A stretch of 6,668 nucleotides of DNA from positions 1 through 6,668 of the forward strand of contig WLND01000096.1 in NCBI GenBank assembly GCA_009726075.1, given 5' to 3'. The notes beneath the pieces were generated by a model. That model searched no databases, was not told the DNA's origin, and saw only the letters and a list, made by a program, of their open reading frames with translations. Positions 1-5,245 of the stretch are shown one piece after another (position 1 is the first letter of the stretch; every line of letters starts with the position of its first letter). The position numbers were made by a program, and so were the translations under genes. This DNA comes from Actinomycetota bacterium (lineage in GTDB: Bacteria > Actinomycetota > Actinomycetes > S36-B12).

Positions 1-20
1 GAAAGCCACGAATCGGCATC

Positions 21-63
21 CAATATTCGGGGTTCCTGCAATATTCAGCCCCCGCTGGGGTTC
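21..63. repeat. Paired short direct repeats upstream of the alcohol dehydrogenase gene
   Basis: CAATATTC occurs at 21-28 and again at 39-46, exactly 18 bp apart, and each copy contains the palindrome AATATT. A second word, GGGGTTC, occurs at 29-35 and 57-63. A small inverted repeat, CCCC-GCT-GGGG, covers 50-60. The stretch is more AT-rich than the flanking coding DNA and lies 90-130 bp before the chosen dehydrogenase start, so it may be a regulator binding region for that gene. It could also belong to an upstream gene outside the window. The repeats are seen directly; the role is inference. Confidence 0.35.
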
Positions 64-71
64 AATCGGTC

Positions 72-77
72 TACTAT
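72..77 (+). promoter_or_regulatory. Possible -10 element for the alcohol dehydrogenase
   Basis: TACTAT fits the actinobacterial -10 pattern TANNNT and lies about 70 bp before the ATG at 150. No recognisable -35 is present 17-19 bp upstream, where the sequence is a C-run. A transcript starting near 84 would have a leader of about 65 nt carrying the Shine-Dalgarno sequence at 137-142. Weak support only. Confidence 0.25.
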
Positions 78-136
78 CCGCAGCACCCTCTCCCCCACCT
101 TGGGCCGCTCATCGTGCGGCCCGTCGATCACCCGAT

Positions 137-142
137 GAAAGG
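137..142 (+). promoter_or_regulatory. Ribosome binding site that fixes the dehydrogenase start
   Basis: GAAAGG lies 7 nt before the ATG at 150. The same reading frame offers a GTG at 114 and an ATG at 135, but neither has a purine-rich site before it. The residues they would add do not resemble the N-terminus of this family, whereas the protein from 150 begins MRAVQ, matching the MKAVQ-type start of relatives. Confidence 0.7.
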
Positions 143-149
143 CCACGAC

Positions 150-1202
150 ATGCGTGCAGTGCAGCTCCTCGCCTGGCAGAGCGAAGCCCAGGTTGTCGAT
201 GTCGACATCCCATCAGCCGGTCCGGGCCAGGTGGTCATCAAGGTCGCGGGCGCTGGGGCCTGCCACTCAGACCTCCACATCATGCACATGATGTCCGATG
301 GCATGTTCCCATGGGGTCCGCCCTTCACCCTCGGCCACGAGAACGCCGGCTGGGTCCACGAGATCGGCGCCGGGGTCGACGGATGGAGCGTTGGCGAGCC
401 CGTAGCCGTGCACGGGCCGTGGGGCTGCGGCACATGCAGCCGGTGCATGTCGGGCATCGACCAGTACTGCACCGACCAGCTGTCGGCGGCCGGAAACGGT
501 GCGTTCGGCGGCGGTCTCGGTCTCGATGGAGGAATGGCCCAGTTCATGCTCGTGCACGACGCACGGCACCTGGTGAAGATCCCCGGCGGACTCGACCCGG
601 TGGCCGCCGCACCCCTCACCGATGCCGGACTCACCCCCTATCACGCGGTCAAGCTCTCCCTCCCGAAGCTCACCCCCGGAACAACGGCTCTCGTCCTGGG
701 AGTCGGCGGCCTTGGCCACATGGCCGTCCAGTTCCTTCGCGCCCTCACCGGGGCTAACATCATCGCCGCCGACACCAGGCAGGAGGCGCTCGACCTCGCG
801 CAGGCCTGCGGCGCAACGACGACGGTGCTCACCACGGCTGACGACGCTGCGGCTCAGATCAAGGATGCGACGCAGGGACGCGGCTGCGAGGTCGTGCTCG
901 ACTTCGTCGGCGTCGATGCCACCATGGCCCTCGGGGTCGCAAGCGGCCGCCAGCTCGGCGACATGACCATCGTGGGCGGTGCGGGTGGCACCTACGCGAT
1001 GGGCCTGTACACGGTCCCCTACGAGATGAACATGCGATCGATGTACTGGGGCAGCCGGTCTGAGCTCGCCGAGGTCCTCGCGCTTGCGGCCCGCGGCGAC
1101 ATCACGGTCACGTACACCGAGTACCAGCTCGAGAACGCCCTGCAGGCGTACCACGACCTCGAGGCCGGCACCGTGAAGGGCCGCGCAGTCATCGTTCCGT
1201 AG
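150..1202 (+). CDS. Zinc-dependent NAD-type alcohol dehydrogenase, ADH-A-like (MDR family)
   Basis: A 350-aa medium-chain dehydrogenase that should interconvert an alcohol and its aldehyde or ketone in the cytoplasm using NAD(H). The GroES-like catalytic domain comes first: Cys38 (ACHSD) and His63-Glu64 (GHE) are catalytic zinc-site residues, and Cys93, Cys96, Cys99 and Cys107 form the structural-zinc lobe. Asp158 in APLTDAGLTPYH stands where horse-liver-type enzymes have the third zinc ligand Cys; Rhodococcus ruber ADH-A has the same segment. The Rossmann fold has GVGGLG at 184-189, and the acidic Asp208 after strand 2 favours NAD over NADP. Length and the C-terminal KGRAVIVP are normal for the family. 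The start at 150 is chosen for its Shine-Dalgarno site. The next gene begins 93 bp later with its own promoter. The family assignment is firm. The substrate is unknown, since ADH-A relatives are broad-range secondary alcohol/ketone enzymes; a role with the neighbouring oxidoreductases is inferred from position. Confidence 0.93.
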   Translation: MRAVQLLAWQSEAQVVDVDIPSAGPGQVVIKVAGAGACHSDLHIMHMMSDGMFPWGPPFTLGHENAGWVHEIGAGVDGWSVGEPVAVHGPWGCGTCSRCMSGIDQYCTDQLSAAGNGAFGGGLGLDGGMAQFMLVHDARHLVKIPGGLDPVAAAPLTDAGLTPYHAVKLSLPKLTPGTTALVLGVGGLGHMAVQFLRALTGANIIAADTRQEALDLAQACGATTTVLTTADDAAAQIKDATQGRGCEVVLDFVGVDATMALGVASGRQLGDMTIVGGAGGTYAMGLYTVPYEMNMRSMYWGSRSELAEVLALAARGDITVTYTEYQLENALQAYHDLEAGTVKGRAVIVP

Positions 1203-1213
1203 TTCACGTGAAC
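1202..1213. promoter_or_regulatory. Perfect 12-bp palindrome, candidate operator
   Basis: GTTCACGTGAAC reads identically on both strands. It starts at the last base of the dehydrogenase stop codon and lies 47 bp upstream of the -35 of the next gene. There is no loop, so it is a better candidate for a dimeric regulator site than for a terminator. The regulator is not in the window. Confidence 0.4.
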
Positions 1214-1260
1214 AAAGGATCCGAGTGACGAAGGACTTCTGAGTTACTTTTGTTGAACTA

Positions 1261-1290
1261 TTGAAAGGGTGGCGGTTGCGGTGCGATAGT
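1261..1290 (+). promoter_or_regulatory. Promoter of the flavin/Fe-S oxidoreductase gene, predicted leaderless transcript
   Basis: TTGAAA at 1261-1266 (-35), an 18-bp spacer and GATAGT at 1285-1290 (-10) give a reasonable sigma-70-type promoter. The -10 ends 5 nt before the GTG at 1296, so transcription would begin at or next to the first base of the start codon. There is no Shine-Dalgarno sequence in this interval, which agrees with leaderless translation, a common arrangement in Actinomycetota. Confidence 0.55.
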
Positions 1291-1296
1291 GCACCG
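1279..1296. promoter_or_regulatory. Inverted repeat framing the -10 hexamer, candidate operator
   Basis: CGGTGC at 1279-1284 and GCACCG at 1291-1296 are perfect reverse complements. The 6-nt centre is exactly the predicted -10 GATAGT. A repressor bound here would block RNA polymerase directly. The repeat is seen in the sequence; the regulatory role is inferred. The last base of the right arm is the G of the GTG start codon. Confidence 0.45.
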
Positions 1297-3302
1297 TGAC
1301 CGCCATCGACATTCCGTCTCCTGCCTCCACCGTCCCCGACCCTGCCGCCGGTCCCCTGCGCCGAGCCCTCGAGCCGATCGCGATCGGCACGATGTCACTG
1401 CGCCATCGGCTCTTCGTCCCGACCCACGGCGGCGGTGCCGGGTCGCTCACCGGCGATGACTCACGGTTCGAAGACCTCTGCAATTACTGGCTGGCCCGCG
1501 TCGATGACGGATTCCAGTGGATCGGCGGCCCGCCCGGGTTCGTCCAGCATGTGTCGATTCCCGGCTTCGAGGCGACCGGCGTCGGAGCCCTCGGCAAGGA
1601 AGCCGGAATCTTCCATCACCCCAGGTACCTCGAGCGGATGACCGACTTCGCGGACCGCGTGCACAGCAGGGGCGGATTCCTCGGCACCCAGCTCGTGCAG
1701 CAGGGCGGCATGCCGACTGCCCCGTCCTCGACCTTCTCCGGATATCTCGACCACCGCGGCGTCCACGTCCTCAACGGCCAGGAGATCGCCTGGGTCGTCA
1801 ACGAGTACATCGAGTCGGCCCTCACCGCGGCGCGAGCCGGCGTCGACTCCATCGAATTGCACGCCAACCACGACGACCTGCTCGAGTGGTTCCTGTCGCC
1901 CCTGACCAACCACCGCACCGATGCCTACGGAGGCTCGTTCGACAACCGCCTTCGGTTCGTTCGGGAGGTGGTCGAGGGCATTCGCGCCCGGGTGGGGCGC
2001 CCGATCACGGTCGGGCTCCGCCTGGCCATGGACCAGTACATGGACGGTGGCTACGGGCTCGACGAGTGCATCCGCGTCATGAAGGCCTTCGAGGCAGACG
2101 GCACGGTCGACTACTTCAACCTCGACGTCGGCGGCAACTGGGGACCCGTGTCGTATCTGCAGCACGGGGCCTACCCGGAGGCTGCCTGGTCGAAGATGTG
2201 CGGCGAGGCCAAGGCTGAGACCGCGCTGCCGGTGCTCTACGTCGGCAGAGTCGTGCATGCCTCGACTGCCGAAGGGGTCATCGCACGCGGCGAGGCTGAC
2301 ATGGTGGGCATGGTGCGAGCCCTCATCGCCGACACCAGGTGGCTCACGACGACCCTTGCCGGACATGCCTCGGACGTGCGTCCGTGCATCTCGCTGAACG
2401 ACTGCATCCACCGCTACACCCTCGAGGGTCTGGCGTTCGGATGCGGCATCAACCCGCATGCCGGGCGCGAATCGAAGCCCCCGGTCGCCACAACCACGGC
2501 CCCGGTCTCGCTGCTCGTCGTCGGCGGAGGGCCCGCGGGCCTCGAACTCGCGGCGTCGGCGGCAGAGCGCGGCCACAAGGTCACCCTGTGGGAGGCCAGC
2601 GACCACCTCGGCGGCCGATTCGCGGTCGCAGCCCAGGCCCGGTGCAATGCGCCCTATCAGGACTGGATCGACTGGCAGTCCAACCGGCTCCAGCGCCTCG
2701 GAGTCGCCACCTTCCTTACCCGTCGGGCCCAGGTGCAGGCGCTCCTCGACGCTGATGCCGACGTGATCGCCTTCGCGACGGGCGCACGCGCCCGGCGACC
2801 CGGGATCCCGGGCGAGTACCACCCGCATGTGGTCGGCGGCGACGCTGCCGTGCTCGGCACGGCGGCGATCGGCCATCGGGTCATGATCGTCGTCGAGGAC
2901 GACGGCCCCGCACCGCTGACGGTCGCCGATCACCTCGCCGGACTCGGGCACCGCGTCACCCTCGCCTACCGCACGCCGGGGCCGGCAACACTGGTCGGCA
3001 AGTACTCGGTCGGTGCGATGTACGCCCGCCTCGACGCCGACGGCGTGGAGTTCATGACGATGGCCCGCGCCATCGAGATCACCCCCGACGCCATTCGTTT
3101 CGCCAATGCCTACAGCGGCCGTCAGTTTGACGTCAATGGCTTCGACTCAGTGGTACTCATGACCGGCGGCATCGGCAACGACACCCTCTACCGGGCATTG
3201 CTCGGGCTGCACCCGCGCGTGCACCTGCTCGGCGACGCCTACGCACCCCGCCGGGTCACCTACGCCACCAAGCAGGCCTTCGAACTCGCGCAATTGCTGT
3301 GA
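1296..3302 (+). CDS. OYE/TMADH-like FMN, Fe-S and FAD oxidoreductase
   Basis: A 668-aa protein built like 2,4-dienoyl-CoA reductase, trimethylamine dehydrogenase and N-methylproline demethylase: an N-terminal FMN TIM barrel (about 25-360), an Fe-S segment (364-383) and a C-terminal dinucleotide-binding half (about 403-668). The barrel signature is FLSPLTNHRTDAYGGS (199-214) followed by DNRLRF. The nucleotide fold has GGGPAG (410-415), Glu433 and GGRF (439-442), and the C-terminus has GDAYAPRR. Three features are odd. The cysteines C364, C370 and C383 follow TMADH spacing, but Leu367 replaces the second cluster ligand. The active-site segment reads HANHDDL (189-195), with Asp194 where FadH and TMADH have a Tyr. 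No Cys aligns with the FMN-linking Cys of TMADH (Gly at 45). The GTG start has no Shine-Dalgarno site and appears leaderless. The likely reaction is NAD(P)H-linked reduction of an activated double bond, or oxidation/demethylation. The family is secure; the reaction is not. Confidence 0.88.
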   Translation: MTAIDIPSPASTVPDPAAGPLRRALEPIAIGTMSLRHRLFVPTHGGGAGSLTGDDSRFEDLCNYWLARVDDGFQWIGGPPGFVQHVSIPGFEATGVGALGKEAGIFHHPRYLERMTDFADRVHSRGGFLGTQLVQQGGMPTAPSSTFSGYLDHRGVHVLNGQEIAWVVNEYIESALTAARAGVDSIELHANHDDLLEWFLSPLTNHRTDAYGGSFDNRLRFVREVVEGIRARVGRPITVGLRLAMDQYMDGGYGLDECIRVMKAFEADGTVDYFNLDVGGNWGPVSYLQHGAYPEAAWSKMCGEAKAETALPVLYVGRVVHASTAEGVIARGEADMVGMVRALIADTRWLTTTLAGHASDVRPCISLNDCIHRYTLEGLAFGCGINPHAGRESKPPVATTTAPVSLLVVGGGPAGLELAASAAERGHKVTLWEASDHLGGRFAVAAQARCNAPYQDWIDWQSNRLQRLGVATFLTRRAQVQALLDADADVIAFATGARARRPGIPGEYHPHVVGGDAAVLGTAAIGHRVMIVVEDDGPAPLTVADHLAGLGHRVTLAYRTPGPATLVGKYSVGAMYARLDADGVEFMTMARAIEITPDAIRFANAYSGRQFDVNGFDSVVLMTGGIGNDTLYRALLGLHPRVHLLGDAYAPRRVTYATKQAFELAQLL

Positions 3303-3307
3303 CATGA

Positions 3308-3340
3308 CGACGGGCCGGGTGCAGCGCACCCGGCCCGTCG
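3308..3340. terminator. Perfect 15-bp hairpin between convergent genes
   Basis: The arms at 3308-3322 and 3326-3340 are exact reverse complements, with a 3-nt loop AGC. The left arm starts 6 nt after the flavoprotein stop codon. The right arm ends 48 nt from the stop codon of the convergent minus-strand gene. Neither side has a T-run, as is common for terminators in high-GC Gram-positive bacteria. Because the stem is symmetric it can act on both strands. Confidence 0.8.
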
Positions 3341-3388
3341 AACCAGCTCTGAAATCCGTGGCACGCGATCGTGGTCCACGAATGAGCG

Positions 3389-5104
3389 TCAGGCGATCCC
3401 GAGCACCTCGACGATGCCCGTGGCTCCATCGACCCGAACGGTGTCGCCGGTACGGAGGATCTGCGTCGCACCCGGGATACCGCCAACGCACGGAATGCCG
3501 AGCTCACGGGCCACGATCATCGCGTGCGACCCCATCGAGCCGGTGTTCACGACGACCGCGCTCGCCACCATGAACAGCGGGGTCCACGACGGGTCGGTCT
3601 GCGGGGCAACGAGGACCTCCCCCGGCTGGAAGTCGGAGATCTGGTCGGTGCCGAGCACGACCCTGACCGTGCCCTCGACAATGCCCTGCGATGCTGCAGC
3701 ACCGGTAAGCCGGGTGCCGACGGATGCGCGCTCCACCTGTGAATCGCCCTTGCGCGGCAGGGAGGAGATCGGCGGGATGCCCAGGGTGGTGTCGATGAAC
3801 ATCGGCACCTCGAGGTTCCAGAGTTCCTTCCAGGCAAGCTCGCGCTCCCGGATGGCCGCCTGGAGCGTCGGAGTGCCGCCGAGGGCCAGCGCGTCGAGCT
3901 CATCGTCGAGCGCGATGAAGATCTGCCTCGCGTGGTCGAGCACGCCATCGGCCTCGAGCCGGAAGCCGAGCTCGAGCAGGGCGATGCGCGCCTCGTTCAT
4001 GATCTTGGTGCACGACGACTTGCCGCTCTCGCGCCAGCCTGCGAACCGGCGAGCCGATGCGATGGCCCCGCGGAAGGCAGCCTCCGTGGCCGCGTCCATG
4101 CCCTCGGTCGCCTCGGCCATGGCCCGGTCGGTCGCGCCGGCGTGGGCCGCCTGCTTGGCATGGGGTGAATCCTCATCGCCCAGCTGGCGCATGCGATCAA
4201 CGAGTGCCAGTGCCAGCGACGGCTTGGACTCCCAGGAATCGGTGCCCAGATCCCATTCGCTCGGGCCGCGGAAGCCGAACTCGGAGATGAACGCGCCGAA
4301 CTCCGACCAGAACTGGCCGTGCTCGGTCCGGTACGCCGCCTCGGCGGCTGCGAGGCCCTGGTCGAAGATCGCCGTCGCCTTCGCATCGGCGCGCAGGGTG
4401 CGCGACAGCGCCCACACCGCATAGGTCGGTGCTGCCGACTCGACCTCGCCGGCGTGGCCGAGGATCGTGACGAGGAGGTGGGCCTTCTCGCCGAGCATCA
4501 TGCCGGCGACGGCCGGGCCGAGCGCCGCATTGGAGGAGCCCATCTGCTCCGAGCGCCACGCGAGGCGCTCGTACGGCATGACCGAACGGGCGCGGGCGAT
4601 CAGCGCGCGGTTCGACAGCCCCTTGAGGTTCGGGCGCTCATTGCGGATGCGGTCGGCGAGGATTTCGTCCTCCTCCACCTCCGGGAAGTTCGTCGTCGTG
4701 AGCACCCAGCCCGAGCGCGCGGGCGCTGCCGCCGACAGGGCCTCATTGGCATCGCTCTCGGACGCCGCATGCGTCGGTGCACCCGGGGAATTGAAGAACA
4801 TCTGGTCAATGAGCTCCCAGGTCATGCCCTTGCGGATGCCGAGAACCCGGACAGAACTCTGGTTGATGTACAGATAGCCGTAGAGGAAACCGGCAACGGC
4901 CGACTCCTCGACCATCTCATCGGAGGTGAAGCAGGCGTCCTGCACGTAGCCCGAGGCCCAGCCCGGAAGAACCATCGGCTTCCAGCACATCGACGCTGCG
5001 AGCGGAGTGATCGGCTCGGGCATGACGTCGGCGGCGTTCAGCCGGGTGAAGACGGGGAACCGCTTGCTCGGCTCGGTGTCAATGATCCAGGCCTTCTCGG
5101 TCAT
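3389..5104 (-). CDS. PEP-utilizing swivel-domain protein, PpsA-like dikinase subunit without ATP-grasp
   Basis: A 571-aa protein related to the central and C-terminal parts of PEP synthase. The swivelling phosphohistidine domain is at about 466-571. It contains NTGSMGSHAMIVARELGIP with His527 as the expected phosphorylated residue, followed by the usual RTGDTVRVDGATGIVEVL ending. Upstream are family-typical segments: TRLNAADVMPEPITPL near the N-terminus, GFRGPSEWDL (277-286), and a helical region ending FRLEADGVLD before the swivel. The N-terminal ATP-grasp domain of PEP synthase, PPDK and rifampicin phosphotransferase is absent, although the start is intact. This matches subunit A of phenylphosphate synthase, where a separate subunit supplies the ATP-grasp and the pair phosphorylates a phenol hydroxyl using ATP. 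The start at 5104 is chosen because GAGGA precedes its ATG by 6 nt; a GTG 11 codons earlier has no such site. A strong promoter lies upstream. Family assignment is good; the substrate and the missing partner are open. Confidence 0.87.
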   Translation of the reverse strand: MTEKAWIIDTEPSKRFPVFTRLNAADVMPEPITPLAASMCWKPMVLPGWASGYVQDACFTSDEMVEESAVAGFLYGYLYINQSSVRVLGIRKGMTWELIDQMFFNSPGAPTHAASESDANEALSAAAPARSGWVLTTTNFPEVEEDEILADRIRNERPNLKGLSNRALIARARSVMPYERLAWRSEQMGSSNAALGPAVAGMMLGEKAHLLVTILGHAGEVESAAPTYAVWALSRTLRADAKATAIFDQGLAAAEAAYRTEHGQFWSEFGAFISEFGFRGPSEWDLGTDSWESKPSLALALVDRMRQLGDEDSPHAKQAAHAGATDRAMAEATEGMDAATEAAFRGAIASARRFAGWRESGKSSCTKIMNEARIALLELGFRLEADGVLDHARQIFIALDDELDALALGGTPTLQAAIRERELAWKELWNLEVPMFIDTTLGIPPISSLPRKGDSQVERASVGTRLTGAAASQGIVEGTVRVVLGTDQISDFQPGEVLVAPQTDPSWTPLFMVASAVVVNTGSMGSHAMIVARELGIPCVGGIPGATQILRTGDTVRVDGATGIVEVLGIA

Positions 5105-5110
5105 CACTCT

Positions 5111-5115
5111 TCCTC
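5111..5115 (-). promoter_or_regulatory. Ribosome binding site of the PEP-utilizing protein
   Basis: On the minus strand GAGGA, within a longer purine run, lies 6 nt before the ATG at 5104. This supports that start over the in-frame GTG at 5137. Confidence 0.75.
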
Positions 5116-5132
5116 TTCTCGGGCGCAGCGCG

Positions 5133-5191
5133 ATCACCGGTCGTGATGGTCACTGCTTTGGGGCGTGGTGGTGGCGGGCGATGAAGCCCGC
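5133..5191 (-). other. Leader region with small hairpins before the PEP-utilizing gene
   Basis: The predicted leader of about 90 nt contains a 6-bp stem GCGGGC/GCCCGC (5174-5179 with 5186-5191, loop of 6), a few bases after the predicted transcription start. A second 5-bp stem pairs ATCAC 5133-5137 with GTGAT 5143-5147, and GTGA 5143-5146 could pair instead with TCAC 5150-5153. These may only protect the 5' end. No known riboswitch fold was recognised. Confidence 0.25.
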
Positions 5192-5195
5192 AGCG

Positions 5196-5203
5196 TGACG
5201 TCA
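5196..5203. promoter_or_regulatory. TGACGTCA palindrome at the predicted transcription start
   Basis: This perfect 8-bp palindrome touches the last base of the predicted -10 and covers the expected transcription start of the PEP-utilizing gene. The position suits a repressor site. It is short enough that chance is possible. Confidence 0.3.
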
Positions 5204-5231
5204 TTGTGCCATCTGGTCTCCCAAATGTCAG
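5203..5231 (-). promoter_or_regulatory. Promoter of the PEP-utilizing gene
   Basis: Read on the minus strand: CTGACA (5231-5226, five of six matches to TTGACA), a 17-bp spacer, then CACAAT (5208-5203, four of six matches to TATAAT). It lies just beyond the stop codon of the upstream oxygenase gene and predicts a start near 5196, leaving a leader of about 90 nt. The gene can therefore be expressed separately from the oxygenase even if read-through also occurs. Confidence 0.6.
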
Positions 5232-5245
5232 GAAGTCCACGAACC

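Noticed and set aside
1..138. Open frames running from the left edge, including one continuous with the dehydrogenase frame
   Set aside because: All three forward frames are open over this short stretch, so openness is uninformative. The translations resemble nothing, and the repeats and AT-rich words suggest non-coding sequence.
267..1154. Minus-strand open frame (295 codons) opposite the alcohol dehydrogenase
   Set aside because: A shadow of the dehydrogenase: no motif, no ribosome binding site, and a composition typical of the antisense of a high-GC gene.
1461..2951. Long minus-strand open frame (496 codons) opposite the flavoprotein gene
   Set aside because: It is antisense to a gene with clear family motifs throughout. 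Its translation is low-complexity, rich in Arg, Gly, Asp and Val, with no recognisable domain. Long antisense frames are expected where third codon positions are mostly G or C.
3357..3380. Second small inverted repeat CGTGG/CCACG downstream of the PEP-utilizing gene
   Set aside because: The stem is only 5 bp, with alternative pairings within a short GC-rich stretch. The adjacent 15-bp hairpin explains termination better.
4319..5146. Plus-strand open frame (275 codons) opposite the PEP-utilizing gene
   Set aside because: The protein is rich in Arg and Gly without domains, and it overlaps a well-supported gene as well as its leader.
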